Positions 1 through 5,537 of a DNA stretch of 7,330 nucleotides are shown piece after piece (position 1 is the stretch's first letter; every line of letters begins with the position of its first letter). The position numbers and the translations under genes are program-made. Origin of the DNA: Planctomycetota bacterium (GTDB taxonomy: Bacteria > Planctomycetota > Planctomycetia > Planctomycetales > Planctomycetaceae); contig JAEYWB010000652.1 in assembly GCA_023429275.1 (NCBI GenBank), positions 1 to 7,330 of the forward strand, read 5' to 3'. The notes under the pieces are model-generated. The model made no database searches and was not told where the DNA came from. It worked only from the letters and a program-made list of their open reading frames with translations.

Positions 1-632
1 GCGCCCCGCCGGGGAACCTGCGGGCCTTTACCGATCCGGTCGCGCCGGGCCAGCCGACGCGGGGCGTCCTCATTCGTCCCTACCACGAGGGAAAGTGCAA
101 CGCGACCGAGAACTCCGCGCTCGTCGAATACACCCCCTGGATGCAGAAACCCTGCAGCCACTTCTGGACGAGCCCCGCGAAGAACCGCGGGTTCCTCCCT
201 CATGAGATCCTCTTTCACGAGCTGGTCCATGCGCTTCGCGACGCGGCGGGACACGGCTGGAGCCTGACGCCGCTGACCGGCGCTCTCAAGAGATACCACA
301 ACACCGAAGAGTTCATCGCCGTCGTCACGACGAACATCTACATGACCGATCCGTCGAACAAGCGCGCGGACCGGGTCGGCCTGCGGAAAGACCACACGAA
401 GGGGAAGCTCGAGAACGAGTTCTCCGACTCGCTCGAGTTCTTCAAGGTCTCGACCGACGTCTTCCGCAACATCGAGCAGTTCTGCAAGGAAGACCCCTGG
501 TTCACCTCGCGGCTCGCCGAGGTCCCGTCGACCTTCAACCCGGTGAATTCGTACTACCACAAGCAGGCCGAGGCACGCAGCAACTCGAACTCCCTGCGGG
601 CCATCCTCCGGGATGCCGTACCGGTTTCGTAG
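1..632 (+). CDS. NleD-like (M91-type) zinc metallopeptidase, 5'-truncated by window
   Basis: The frame is open from base 3 to a TAG at 630-632, giving 209 visible residues. Alignment with the next gene shows that about 52 N-terminal residues lie outside the window; the internal ATG at 141 is not the start because homology continues upstream of it. The zinc motif HELVH is encoded at 216-230, followed by LRDAAGH. An N-T-E-E-F motif downstream may supply another zinc ligand (inference), and an FNPxxxY motif lies near the C-terminus. HExxH in the setting FHELVHALR is typical of MEROPS M91, the family of the NleD effector, which cleaves host MAP kinases. No signal peptide can be assessed. Three cysteines match those of the neighbour. 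It is probably a protease toxin or effector; the substrate is unknown. The family assignment is from motif pattern only. Confidence 0.72.
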   Translation, partial: APPGNLRAFTDPVAPGQPTRGVLIRPYHEGKCNATENSALVEYTPWMQKPCSHFWTSPAKNRGFLPHEILFHELVHALRDAAGHGWSLTPLTGALKRYHNTEEFIAVVTTNIYMTDPSNKRADRVGLRKDHTKGKLENEFSDSLEFFKVSTDVFRNIEQFCKEDPWFTSRLAEVPSTFNPVNSYYHKQAEARSNSNSLRAILRDAVPVS

Positions 633-654
633 GATCACACGCGCCCGGATTCGA

Positions 655-685
655 CCGCCCGGTTCGAACACAATCGATCGGGCGG
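655..685 (+). other. GC-rich stem-loop between the tandem peptidase genes
   Basis: CCGCCCG (655-661) pairs with CGGGCGG (679-685) around a 17-nt loop, in the 77-nt gap between the first two peptidase genes. No T tract follows, so it is not a classical intrinsic terminator. It could be a transcript-processing or stabilising hairpin. The pairing is seen in the sequence; the function is inferred. Confidence 0.35.
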
Positions 686-709
686 GACAGCCTGTCTGGA
701 GAGACCGTC

Positions 710-1495
710 ATGTACTGGAAGTACGGAATCGCCATCGAACAGCGGGGTCTGACGGGGCCCGAGGCGCTCAACTACATCCCGGTCGTCAGGATGCAGCTCG
801 GCTGGATCGACGACACCGACGTCGGCAAGCTCCTCTTCCGGGCGATCGCCCGGGAGATCCTGAGCGCCGCGCCGGCGAATCTCGCGGCGTTCAGCGGCAC
901 GGCCCAGCCGGGAGAGCCGACCCGCGGCGTCCTGGTCCAGCCGTTCCTCAGGGGGACGTGCAACGCGGCGGCGCGGGCCGCAGTCGCATCGTATACGCCG
1001 TGGTTGCAGGGGCCATGCGACCATCTCTGGTCGAGCCCGGTCCTCAATCGCGGCTTCCTGCCGCACGAGCTTTTGTTCCACGAGCTCGTCCACACCCTTC
1101 GCGACGCCGCCGGCCACGGCAACCGCCGCGCGCGGCTCACAGGGGCCCTCTGGAAGTTCAAGAACCTGGAGGAGTTCGCCGCCGTTCTGACAACGAACAT
1201 CTTCATGAGTGATCCGACCAACGGACGGGCGGACAAAACCGGTCTCCGCAAGGACCACCACACCGGCAGGCTCGAGAATGAGTTCGCCGACTCGCTCGGC
1301 TTCTACAAGCTCTCGGCCGGGGTCTTCCCCAACATCGACCAGTTCTGCACGGAAGACCCCTGGTTCACCTCCCGGCTCGCCGAAGTTCCGTCGACGTTCA
1401 ACCCGATTCACGCCTACTACCACAATCGAGCGGAGGCACGGAAGAACTCCGCTTCCCCGCAAGCCGCGGCGCGTGACGCGAATCCCCCTGCATAG
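710..1495 (+). CDS. NleD-like (M91-type) zinc metallopeptidase, tandem paralogue
   Basis: A 261-residue protein. The ATG at 710 follows a GGAGAG Shine-Dalgarno (698-703) at 6-nt spacing. HELVH (residues 124-128) follows a hydrophobic LLF segment and is followed by LRDAAGH. Glu154-Glu155 in KNLEEF may include a further zinc ligand (inference). FNPxxxY lies at residues 230-236. There is no N-terminal signal peptide or membrane segment. It aligns along the whole visible length of the preceding gene at high identity, including an identical stretch near residues 216-232, so the two arose by tandem duplication. Cysteines 84, 103 and 213 are shared by both. M91 peptidases include the injected effector NleD, and with T6SS genes nearby this is a candidate secreted protease effector. 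Substrate and target cell are unknown; a phage or housekeeping role cannot be excluded. Confidence 0.8.
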   Translation: MYWKYGIAIEQRGLTGPEALNYIPVVRMQLGWIDDTDVGKLLFRAIAREILSAAPANLAAFSGTAQPGEPTRGVLVQPFLRGTCNAAARAAVASYTPWLQGPCDHLWSSPVLNRGFLPHELLFHELVHTLRDAAGHGNRRARLTGALWKFKNLEEFAAVLTTNIFMSDPTNGRADKTGLRKDHHTGRLENEFADSLGFYKLSAGVFPNIDQFCTEDPWFTSRLAEVPSTFNPIHAYYHNRAEARKNSASPQAAARDANPPA

Positions 1496-1532
1496 ACCGC
1501 CGGCCGGCCACAATCACTCCTCCGACACCATC

Positions 1533-2075
1533 ATGGCTTTCACGCACCGCATCGGGCTCCGCTTTCGCAGCCTCACCGAAACCGACGTGCCGTTCGACAG
1601 CATTTTGAAGGGAACACAGGAGGTTTACGCGCAGTACGGCATCCGTATCGACTACATGTCGGGAACCTGCCTCAACCTGTCGAAGGAGCAGCAGGACAAG
1701 TTCGCGCGGATCGACGGGACGTGCGAGTGGGTCGCGGAAGGAGAATACGACGAGGTGCAGAAGCTCGCCGGGGCGGTCAGCACGACCGACATCGTCGTCT
1801 TCTACGTCCGGCGGTTCGAGAAGGAGTCGAAGTACGGCTGCGGGGGACATGCGGCAAACCGCCCCGCCTGCATCGTCGCCTCCCACGGCAGCGTCTGGAC
1901 GACCGCCCACGAGGTCGGTCACGTCCTGATGACGCGGGCGTTCAAACCCGTCCACAGCGACGAGATTGCGAACCTGATGTACAAGGACTCGAAGAAGATC
2001 ACGGCCAAGCTGCCGTCACTCACCGACAAGCAGCTCGAGTGGATCAAGCGGTCTCCCTGCTGCAAGAAGATGTGA
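1533..2075 (+). CDS. Metzincin-like zinc metallopeptidase, small, no signal peptide
   Basis: A 180-residue protein read from the ATG at 1533; the frame is open further upstream but that part lies inside the preceding gene in another frame. The leader is pyrimidine-rich with no Shine-Dalgarno, 37 nt after the previous stop. The C-terminal half carries HEVGH (126-130), His141 and an NLMY Met-turn-like motif (147-150), the usual order of a metzincin active site. The linker from the second to the third His is ten residues instead of the five in the classic HExxHxxGxxH. An N-terminal YGIRIDY segment followed by a hydrophobic strand (DIVVFYV, 86-92) fits the zincin fold. Six cysteines (46, 64, 103, 113, 176, 177) are notable in a protein without a signal peptide and might form disulfides after export. 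It is probably co-transcribed with its neighbours; role and substrate are unknown. Confidence 0.75.
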   Translation: MAFTHRIGLRFRSLTETDVPFDSILKGTQEVYAQYGIRIDYMSGTCLNLSKEQQDKFARIDGTCEWVAEGEYDEVQKLAGAVSTTDIVVFYVRRFEKESKYGCGGHAANRPACIVASHGSVWTTAHEVGHVLMTRAFKPVHSDEIANLMYKDSKKITAKLPSLTDKQLEWIKRSPCCKKM

Positions 2076-2109
2076 GCGGCGCGTCCTTCCGGCCCCGTGA
2101 GGCTTTCCC

Positions 2110-2913
2110 ATGAAAATGTTCGCCCCCAACGTCCTGGTCGTCGGCGACACGATCTTCGACATCAACGACCCGACGGGGAAACCCAATTCCCCGAAGGCCG
2201 CCGCCGAGTACGAATCCGAGATCATGGAGCTTCGCCGCAAGATCGTCGGGCAGCCGTTCGGGGCGAGCTGGCTCGAGATCGTCGGCAATAACGCCCAGCC
2301 GATCGTGATCGTTCCGACCCCTTCGACGAGCGACGCCGTCGCCCAGACCTTCCCGAATATCCCGCAGAAGCCCAACCGCACGGCCGATGCGTCGAACGGC
2401 AAGGGGACGCCGGTCCGGCTCAAGTTCAACCCGAAAGCGAACCTCGGCTGGCTGACAGGAGGCGTCTCGGGGGACGTCCTCCTGGTCCACGAGCTGACGC
2501 ACGCCTACCGTTCGGCAAGCGGCCGGTTCGATCCCGCTCCGATGGGGGCGCTCGTGAATCCCGAAAGCGCCCGCCGCAACGGCGAACTCGTCCGGCGTTT
2601 CCCCAACTGGGAAGAATGGTTCGCCGTCGTGGTCGAGAACGTCTTCGCGTCGGAGGGGGGCAAGAAGATCCTCCGGACGAACTGGGATATCCTCCTCCCC
2701 TCGTCCGCCTTCGACCCGGGCTACATCAAGTTCTGGGGAATCCCGACCGGCGGCCCACGAACCGACAGCGAACAGTTCGCGATCGACTACCGCCCGGCAA
2801 TCAGCCGCATGTTCCAGGTCGAGGCCCCTCTCTACAACGCCATGAAGGCCTCCGGAGCCTGGTTCAACCCGGTCCGGGATTACGGCACGGCGGTGCTGGC
2901 CTCAAGGCTGTGA
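2110..2913 (+). CDS. NleD-like (M91-type) zinc metallopeptidase, divergent third member
   Basis: A 267-residue protein. The ATG at 2110 follows a GTGAGG-like ribosome-binding site at about 7 nt; a second ATG two codons in (2116) is an alternative. HELTH (127-131) follows a hydrophobic GDVLLV strand and is followed by AYRSASG. Glu168-Glu169 in NWEEW precede AVV..NVF, and FNPxxxY lies at 252-258. These three blocks occur in the same order as in the tandem pair upstream, with the same FNPxxxY spacing, so it is a distant relative with its own N-terminal half and a longer linker between HELTH and the Glu pair. It has no cysteine, unlike the other three peptidases here. No signal peptide is seen. 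It is probably the last gene of the four-peptidase operon, and likely a protease effector of unknown substrate. Confidence 0.78.
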   Translation: MKMFAPNVLVVGDTIFDINDPTGKPNSPKAAAEYESEIMELRRKIVGQPFGASWLEIVGNNAQPIVIVPTPSTSDAVAQTFPNIPQKPNRTADASNGKGTPVRLKFNPKANLGWLTGGVSGDVLLVHELTHAYRSASGRFDPAPMGALVNPESARRNGELVRRFPNWEEWFAVVVENVFASEGGKKILRTNWDILLPSSAFDPGYIKFWGIPTGGPRTDSEQFAIDYRPAISRMFQVEAPLYNAMKASGAWFNPVRDYGTAVLASRL

Positions 2914-2992
2914 GCCAGGGCGGCAGACACCGTTGTCCCGACATCCTTGGTGAACCGGCTTCTCCCCGAGCATTGCCGGACGGAACTCGACG

Positions 2993-3353
2993 TCACTTCT
3001 GTGGAACAGGCGGCGACGGCGGGCTCGAAGGCGCTGGATCCGCAGGGGGCGTTGGAGCGGGCGCTGGCGACAGGGAAGCGGCAGGATCCGGGGCAGGGGC
3101 CGGGGATGTTCCGGCTGCCGGCGAGTACGGTCCTGAAACCGACGTGCTGAGAGGGGCCGGACCATAATCGGAGTACGACCCGGTTCCACAGGGACCGTAT
3201 CCATACCCGGCGCAGTAGCGCCCCGTGCCGACGTAGGGAGCGGCGAAATCCCTGGTCCCAGCCCGGGCGGCGGCAAGGGCGGGCGCCGGCGAGACTCGAC
3301 ATCGACACGGTGAGTCCGAGGCACAGCATTCCGAACGCCGTCACTCTCGTCAT
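2993..3353 (-). pseudogene. Small secreted Tyr/Gly-rich, Pro/Ala-tailed protein, broken by a frame change
   Basis: On the minus strand the ATG at 3353 has a GGGAG Shine-Dalgarno (3361-3365) at 7-nt spacing and encodes a convincing signal peptide (MTRVTAFGMLCLGLTVSMSS, then LAGA). Downstream of about 3285 that frame turns into Arg/Cys-rich nonsense. The +1 frame reads as a coherent protein: an Ala-rich stretch, a Tyr/Gly segment (RYCAGYGYGPCG), then Pro/Ala/Ser repeats ending VPQK and a TGA at 2993-2995. The span of 361 nt is one base more than a multiple of three. Removing one base in the GC-run at about 3276-3284 would give a 119-residue secreted protein. In the second frame, stops just after the ATG and no ATG rule out independent initiation. 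It may be a real pseudogene, a sequencing error or a frameshift event. Its role is unknown; such proteins are often exported, low-complexity envelope proteins. Confidence 0.6.
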
Positions 3354-3448
3354 GAGCAGGCTCCCGGAGGTCCAGTGTGCAGCGTACTATGCCGGGCGCG
3401 GCCCCGGCGATCGAGATCAGTTCGCCCACCATCCTCGCGAGGTCTTGA

Positions 3449-4078
3449 ATGGCGTCGATACGGCTGAATCCGGCCATCCAGTTCTTCGCCAGTCCTGCGG
3501 AATTCAGCGGCTGGGCCTCCCGATGGGTGTGCGACTACAACCTGCAGTTCCTGTTCGCCCGACCTTGCCTCGGGATCGAACCGCCCACATTCCAGGTTGT
3601 CACGGCCGTCCCGTGGGATGACCTGGCAGCAGTGGTCGAGTTGGTCCAGACGCACTCCGCTCTCTACCTCTCCTGTGGCCCGCTGAATGCGCAGGTCGGC
3701 CACTTCAACCTCCTCTCCGGAGCAAACCTGGACCATCTCCGTATCAACCTGCCACGGTTCTCCGACCGTGGTCTCGGGCCGCTCTCCATCGGCTCCACCA
3801 GCAGGGTGGCGGAAAGCCTCGCAGTTTACCGCGCCGTCGCCAGGGACCTGGTGGCCCGCACCGAAGAGGGGGTATGGTTCCGGCTGCAGGGACACAAGAA
3901 AGAGACCCGCGAACCAGGAGCGCGGTACGGGCCAGGAGCGGCCGCACTGTTGGCGCAGGGGATCCCGCTGTGCGGAGGAGGCCGAACTGTCGTCGCGCGA
4001 TTCGGGTCGACGACGCGATCCTCTCGTCGTACGTCTCCGACGAAGGCCCGTCGCACCGTACCGGCCAAGGGACGCTAG
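3449..4078 (+). CDS. Protein of unknown function, C-terminus possibly frame-shifted
   Basis: A 209-residue reading from the ATG at 3449, preceded by CGAGG (3438-3442) at 6-nt spacing. The first ~185 residues look like a genuine globular soluble protein: an aromatic N-terminal region (residues 10-40), alternating hydrophobic strands, and a segment with RLQGHKKE followed by YGPGAAALLAQGIPL. There is no signal peptide or membrane helix, and I do not recognise the family. After about base 4000 this frame becomes Ser/Thr/Arg-rich, while the frame starting one base earlier reads as a natural continuation (AIRVDDAILSSYVSDEGPS) and stops at 4122. A base may therefore be missing near 4000, and the true C-terminus may differ and overlap the convergent gene. 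It stands divergent from the small secreted-protein gene, with 95 nt between the two starts. An immunity or accessory role beside the peptidases is possible but unsupported. Confidence 0.55.
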   Translation: MASIRLNPAIQFFASPAEFSGWASRWVCDYNLQFLFARPCLGIEPPTFQVVTAVPWDDLAAVVELVQTHSALYLSCGPLNAQVGHFNLLSGANLDHLRINLPRFSDRGLGPLSIGSTSRVAESLAVYRAVARDLVARTEEGVWFRLQGHKKETREPGARYGPGAAALLAQGIPLCGGGRTVVARFGSTTRSSRRTSPTKARRTVPAKGR

Positions 4079-4088
4079 GAGCTGACGG

Positions 4089-4883
4089 TCAGAAGCGAAT
4101 TGTCACCACGATCTGCCCCTGAATCCCCGGCTGCCTTCCGGTCTGGCCCGGCATCGGGTCAGGGCTGCCGAAGGTAAATCCAATGCTGACCCCCTTGCCA
4201 GTTGACTTGGCGATTCCTTTCACCGTCTCCATCGCTTCCTTGACTGGCGTCAGGTGCGGCTTCGCCGCCTCCTGGACTTTCGACAGGGCATTCAAGTCAA
4301 AGTCCTTCGTCGCCTTGAGGATTCCCCGCATCCCCGCTTCGGCCTTCGAGAATACCTCTCCGACTTTCGACAGATCGGGAATGTAGGTGTCGTCGGGGAA
4401 GCTCAGCGTGACGGACCACTTCTCCTCCGAGAGCTCCCCGGCGAGATAGAAGTTGCCGGCCCGCGCGTTCAGGCTGAGCGTCCCTCCCCAGCTCCGTCCG
4501 ACGGAAATGCTCTTGTCCCCCTTCTTCAGCTCGGCGGTCAGGCCGGTGACCGCGATGTTGATCGTCCCGACGCCCGGCTTGATGTCGATTCCCTCGACGA
4601 CGGTCGAGATCGCGTCCTTGACCGCCTTGACGAGCTTCGGATCGTCCTTCGAGATCGGAGCGGGATTCGCGGGGGTCGGGGCTCCCGGCACCGACTTCAG
4701 TCCGTTCCGGTACTGCCAGACGGAGATCATCCCGCTCACCTCGTAGTCGGCCAGGAGCCGGGCACCGGGGACGACCGCCCGGACCTCGAGGTAGATCGAG
4801 CTCGAGCTCATGATGACCAGGCGGAGGGCATTCTTGTCGAGGTAATTGGTGATGTTCTGGCGGGCTTCTTCCTTCGGATCCAT
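4089..4883 (-). CDS. Uncharacterised 264-residue protein beside T6SS genes
   Basis: Read from the minus-strand ATG at 4883, which has AGGAG (4891-4895) at 7-nt spacing; the open frame extends to 5066 but the upstream part lacks a good ribosome-binding site and reaches into tssE. No signal peptide. The protein shows an N-terminal mixed region with strands (residues 23-60), a Pro/Ala linker (67-78), a helix (84-98), a strand-rich middle (106-165), an amphipathic helical part (172-230), and a strand-rich end with GVSIGFTFG (231-239), a Pro/Gly-rich linker and the terminal strand IVVTIRF. The last residue is Phe, as in outer-membrane barrels, but without a signal peptide this may be chance. I do not recognise the family. 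It is divergent from tssE, so it could be a T6SS accessory protein or effector (inference). Confidence 0.72.
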   Translation of the reverse strand: MDPKEEARQNITNYLDKNALRLVIMSSSSIYLEVRAVVPGARLLADYEVSGMISVWQYRNGLKSVPGAPTPANPAPISKDDPKLVKAVKDAISTVVEGIDIKPGVGTINIAVTGLTAELKKGDKSISVGRSWGGTLSLNARAGNFYLAGELSEEKWSVTLSFPDDTYIPDLSKVGEVFSKAEAGMRGILKATKDFDLNALSKVQEAAKPHLTPVKEAMETVKGIAKSTGKGVSIGFTFGSPDPMPGQTGRQPGIQGQIVVTIRF

Positions 4884-4906
4884 TGGATAGCTCCTGAGAC
4901 GCCGGG

Positions 4907-4935
4907 ATTGTCCCTGCGGATCGCTGCGTGGTCCA
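4907..4935 (-). promoter_or_regulatory. Possible sigma70-type promoter for the minus-strand 264-residue gene
   Basis: On the minus strand, TGGACC (4930-4935) and GACAAT (4907-4912) are separated by 17 nt, each matching four of six bases of the -35 and -10 consensus. The predicted start site would leave a short leader containing the AGGAG at 4891-4895. Pattern match only. Confidence 0.3.
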
Positions 4936-4980
4936 TTGTCGTTCGGATCCCTGCCGCGTTGCGGAAGAAGCCGACCGCGC

Positions 4981-5009
4981 TTTCGAAATCTCCAAAGTCC
5001 CGATATCGT
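4981..5009 (+). promoter_or_regulatory. Weak possible promoter for tssE-tssF
   Basis: TTTCGA (4981-4986) and TATCGT (5004-5009) lie 17 nt apart in the least GC-rich part of the divergent intergenic region, matching three and four consensus bases respectively. The transcript would include the GC-rich leader hairpin ahead of tssE. Weak pattern match; a different sigma factor or an upstream promoter is equally possible. Confidence 0.22.
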
Positions 5010-5017
5010 CTCATTCG

Positions 5018-5046
5018 CCGGGGCGCCAGCCCCCGGTGCCTGGGGG
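5018..5046 (+). promoter_or_regulatory. Two mutually exclusive GC hairpins over the tssE ribosome-binding site
   Basis: CCGGGG (5018-5023) can pair with CCCCGG (5031-5036). Alternatively CCCCC (5030-5034) can pair with GGGGG (5042-5046), which is the core of the purine-rich Shine-Dalgarno region ending 2 nt before the tssE ATG. The pairings share bases 5031-5034, so only one can form. The second would mask the ribosome-binding site. Complementarity is seen; a regulatory switch is inferred. Confidence 0.35.
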
Positions 5047-5050
5047 AGCC

Positions 5051-5536
5051 ATGCCCGTCGATTCACATCAGCCGCTCCTTCCGTCGCTTCTCGACCGGCT
5101 CATCGACCATGAGCCGGACGAATCGACCGAGCCGCTCTGGCGGGGAAGTTACCGCCTCGACGAGCTCCGCGAACATGTCCGCCGCGACCTGGAGTATCTG
5201 CTCAACACCCGCCACGGCCGCTTCGACCTGGTCGCGGAGCCCTGCGAGCTCAGCCTCTCGACGCTGACCTACGGCCTCCCCGACGTCACGGGGATCATCG
5301 GCGGCGGGGTCGAGACCCGGGAGCGAATCCGCCGGGTCGTCGAGCAGGTCGTCCGCCAGTTCGAGCCCCGGCTCAAGGATGTCCAGGTGATCATCCGGGA
5401 GTCCGAGCACGAATTCGACCGCAACATCCGGATGACGATCCAGGCGGTCCTTTCGGTTCACCCGATTCTCGAGGCGGTCACATTCGATACGAGTGTCGAG
5501 CCCACGACCGGCACGTGCGAGGTTCGACCGAACTGA
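5051..5536 (+). CDS. tssE: Type VI secretion baseplate protein TssE (gp25-like)
   Basis: A 161-residue protein of usual TssE size. It carries the family signatures in order: an N-terminal LLPSLLDRL helix (residues 9-17), RRDLEYLLNTR (44-54), YGLPD (74-78), an Arg/Glu-rich helix (86-108) and a C-terminal region resembling the gpW/gp25 fold with strands at 111-116 and 141-147. TssE is the cytoplasmic baseplate wedge component homologous to phage T4 gp25; it couples the baseplate to initiation of the contractile sheath. The ATG at 5051 is chosen because homology begins there and GGGGGAG lies directly upstream, although the spacing is short (2-4 nt). An earlier in-frame ATG at 4928 would add 41 residues of Pro/Ser-rich non-family sequence. 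The stop lies one base before tssF, so the two genes are almost certainly translated from one transcript. Confidence 0.93.
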   Translation: MPVDSHQPLLPSLLDRLIDHEPDESTEPLWRGSYRLDELREHVRRDLEYLLNTRHGRFDLVAEPCELSLSTLTYGLPDVTGIIGGGVETRERIRRVVEQVVRQFEPRLKDVQVIIRESEHEFDRNIRMTIQAVLSVHPILEAVTFDTSVEPTTGTCEVRPN

Positions 5537-5537
5537 C

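Noticed and set aside
635..1513. Minus-strand open frame of 292 codons
   Set aside because: Antisense to the second M91-type peptidase; composition is Arg/Glu/Val-rich with no recognisable motif.
1209..1532. Upstream extension of the metzincin-like gene to an earlier ATG
   Set aside because: This part overlaps the preceding peptidase in another frame and reads as Arg/Pro/Ser-rich shadow sequence.
2955..2979. Possible terminator between the convergent genes (CCGGC / GCCGG)
   Set aside because: Only a 5-bp stem with a 15-nt loop and no T tract; too weak to call.
4928..5050. Upstream start for tssE
   Set aside because: The added 41 residues do not resemble TssE, and the ATG at 5051 fits both the family start and the ribosome-binding site.
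4884..5066. Upstream start for the minus-strand 264-residue gene
   Set aside because: The start at 4883 has AGGAG at ideal spacing, and the longer version would overlap the tssE start with basic, Pro/Gly-rich sequence.
4254..5267. Plus-strand open frame of 337 codons
   Set aside because: It is antisense to the 264-residue minus-strand gene and runs out of frame into tssE; Arg/Asp-rich shadow composition.
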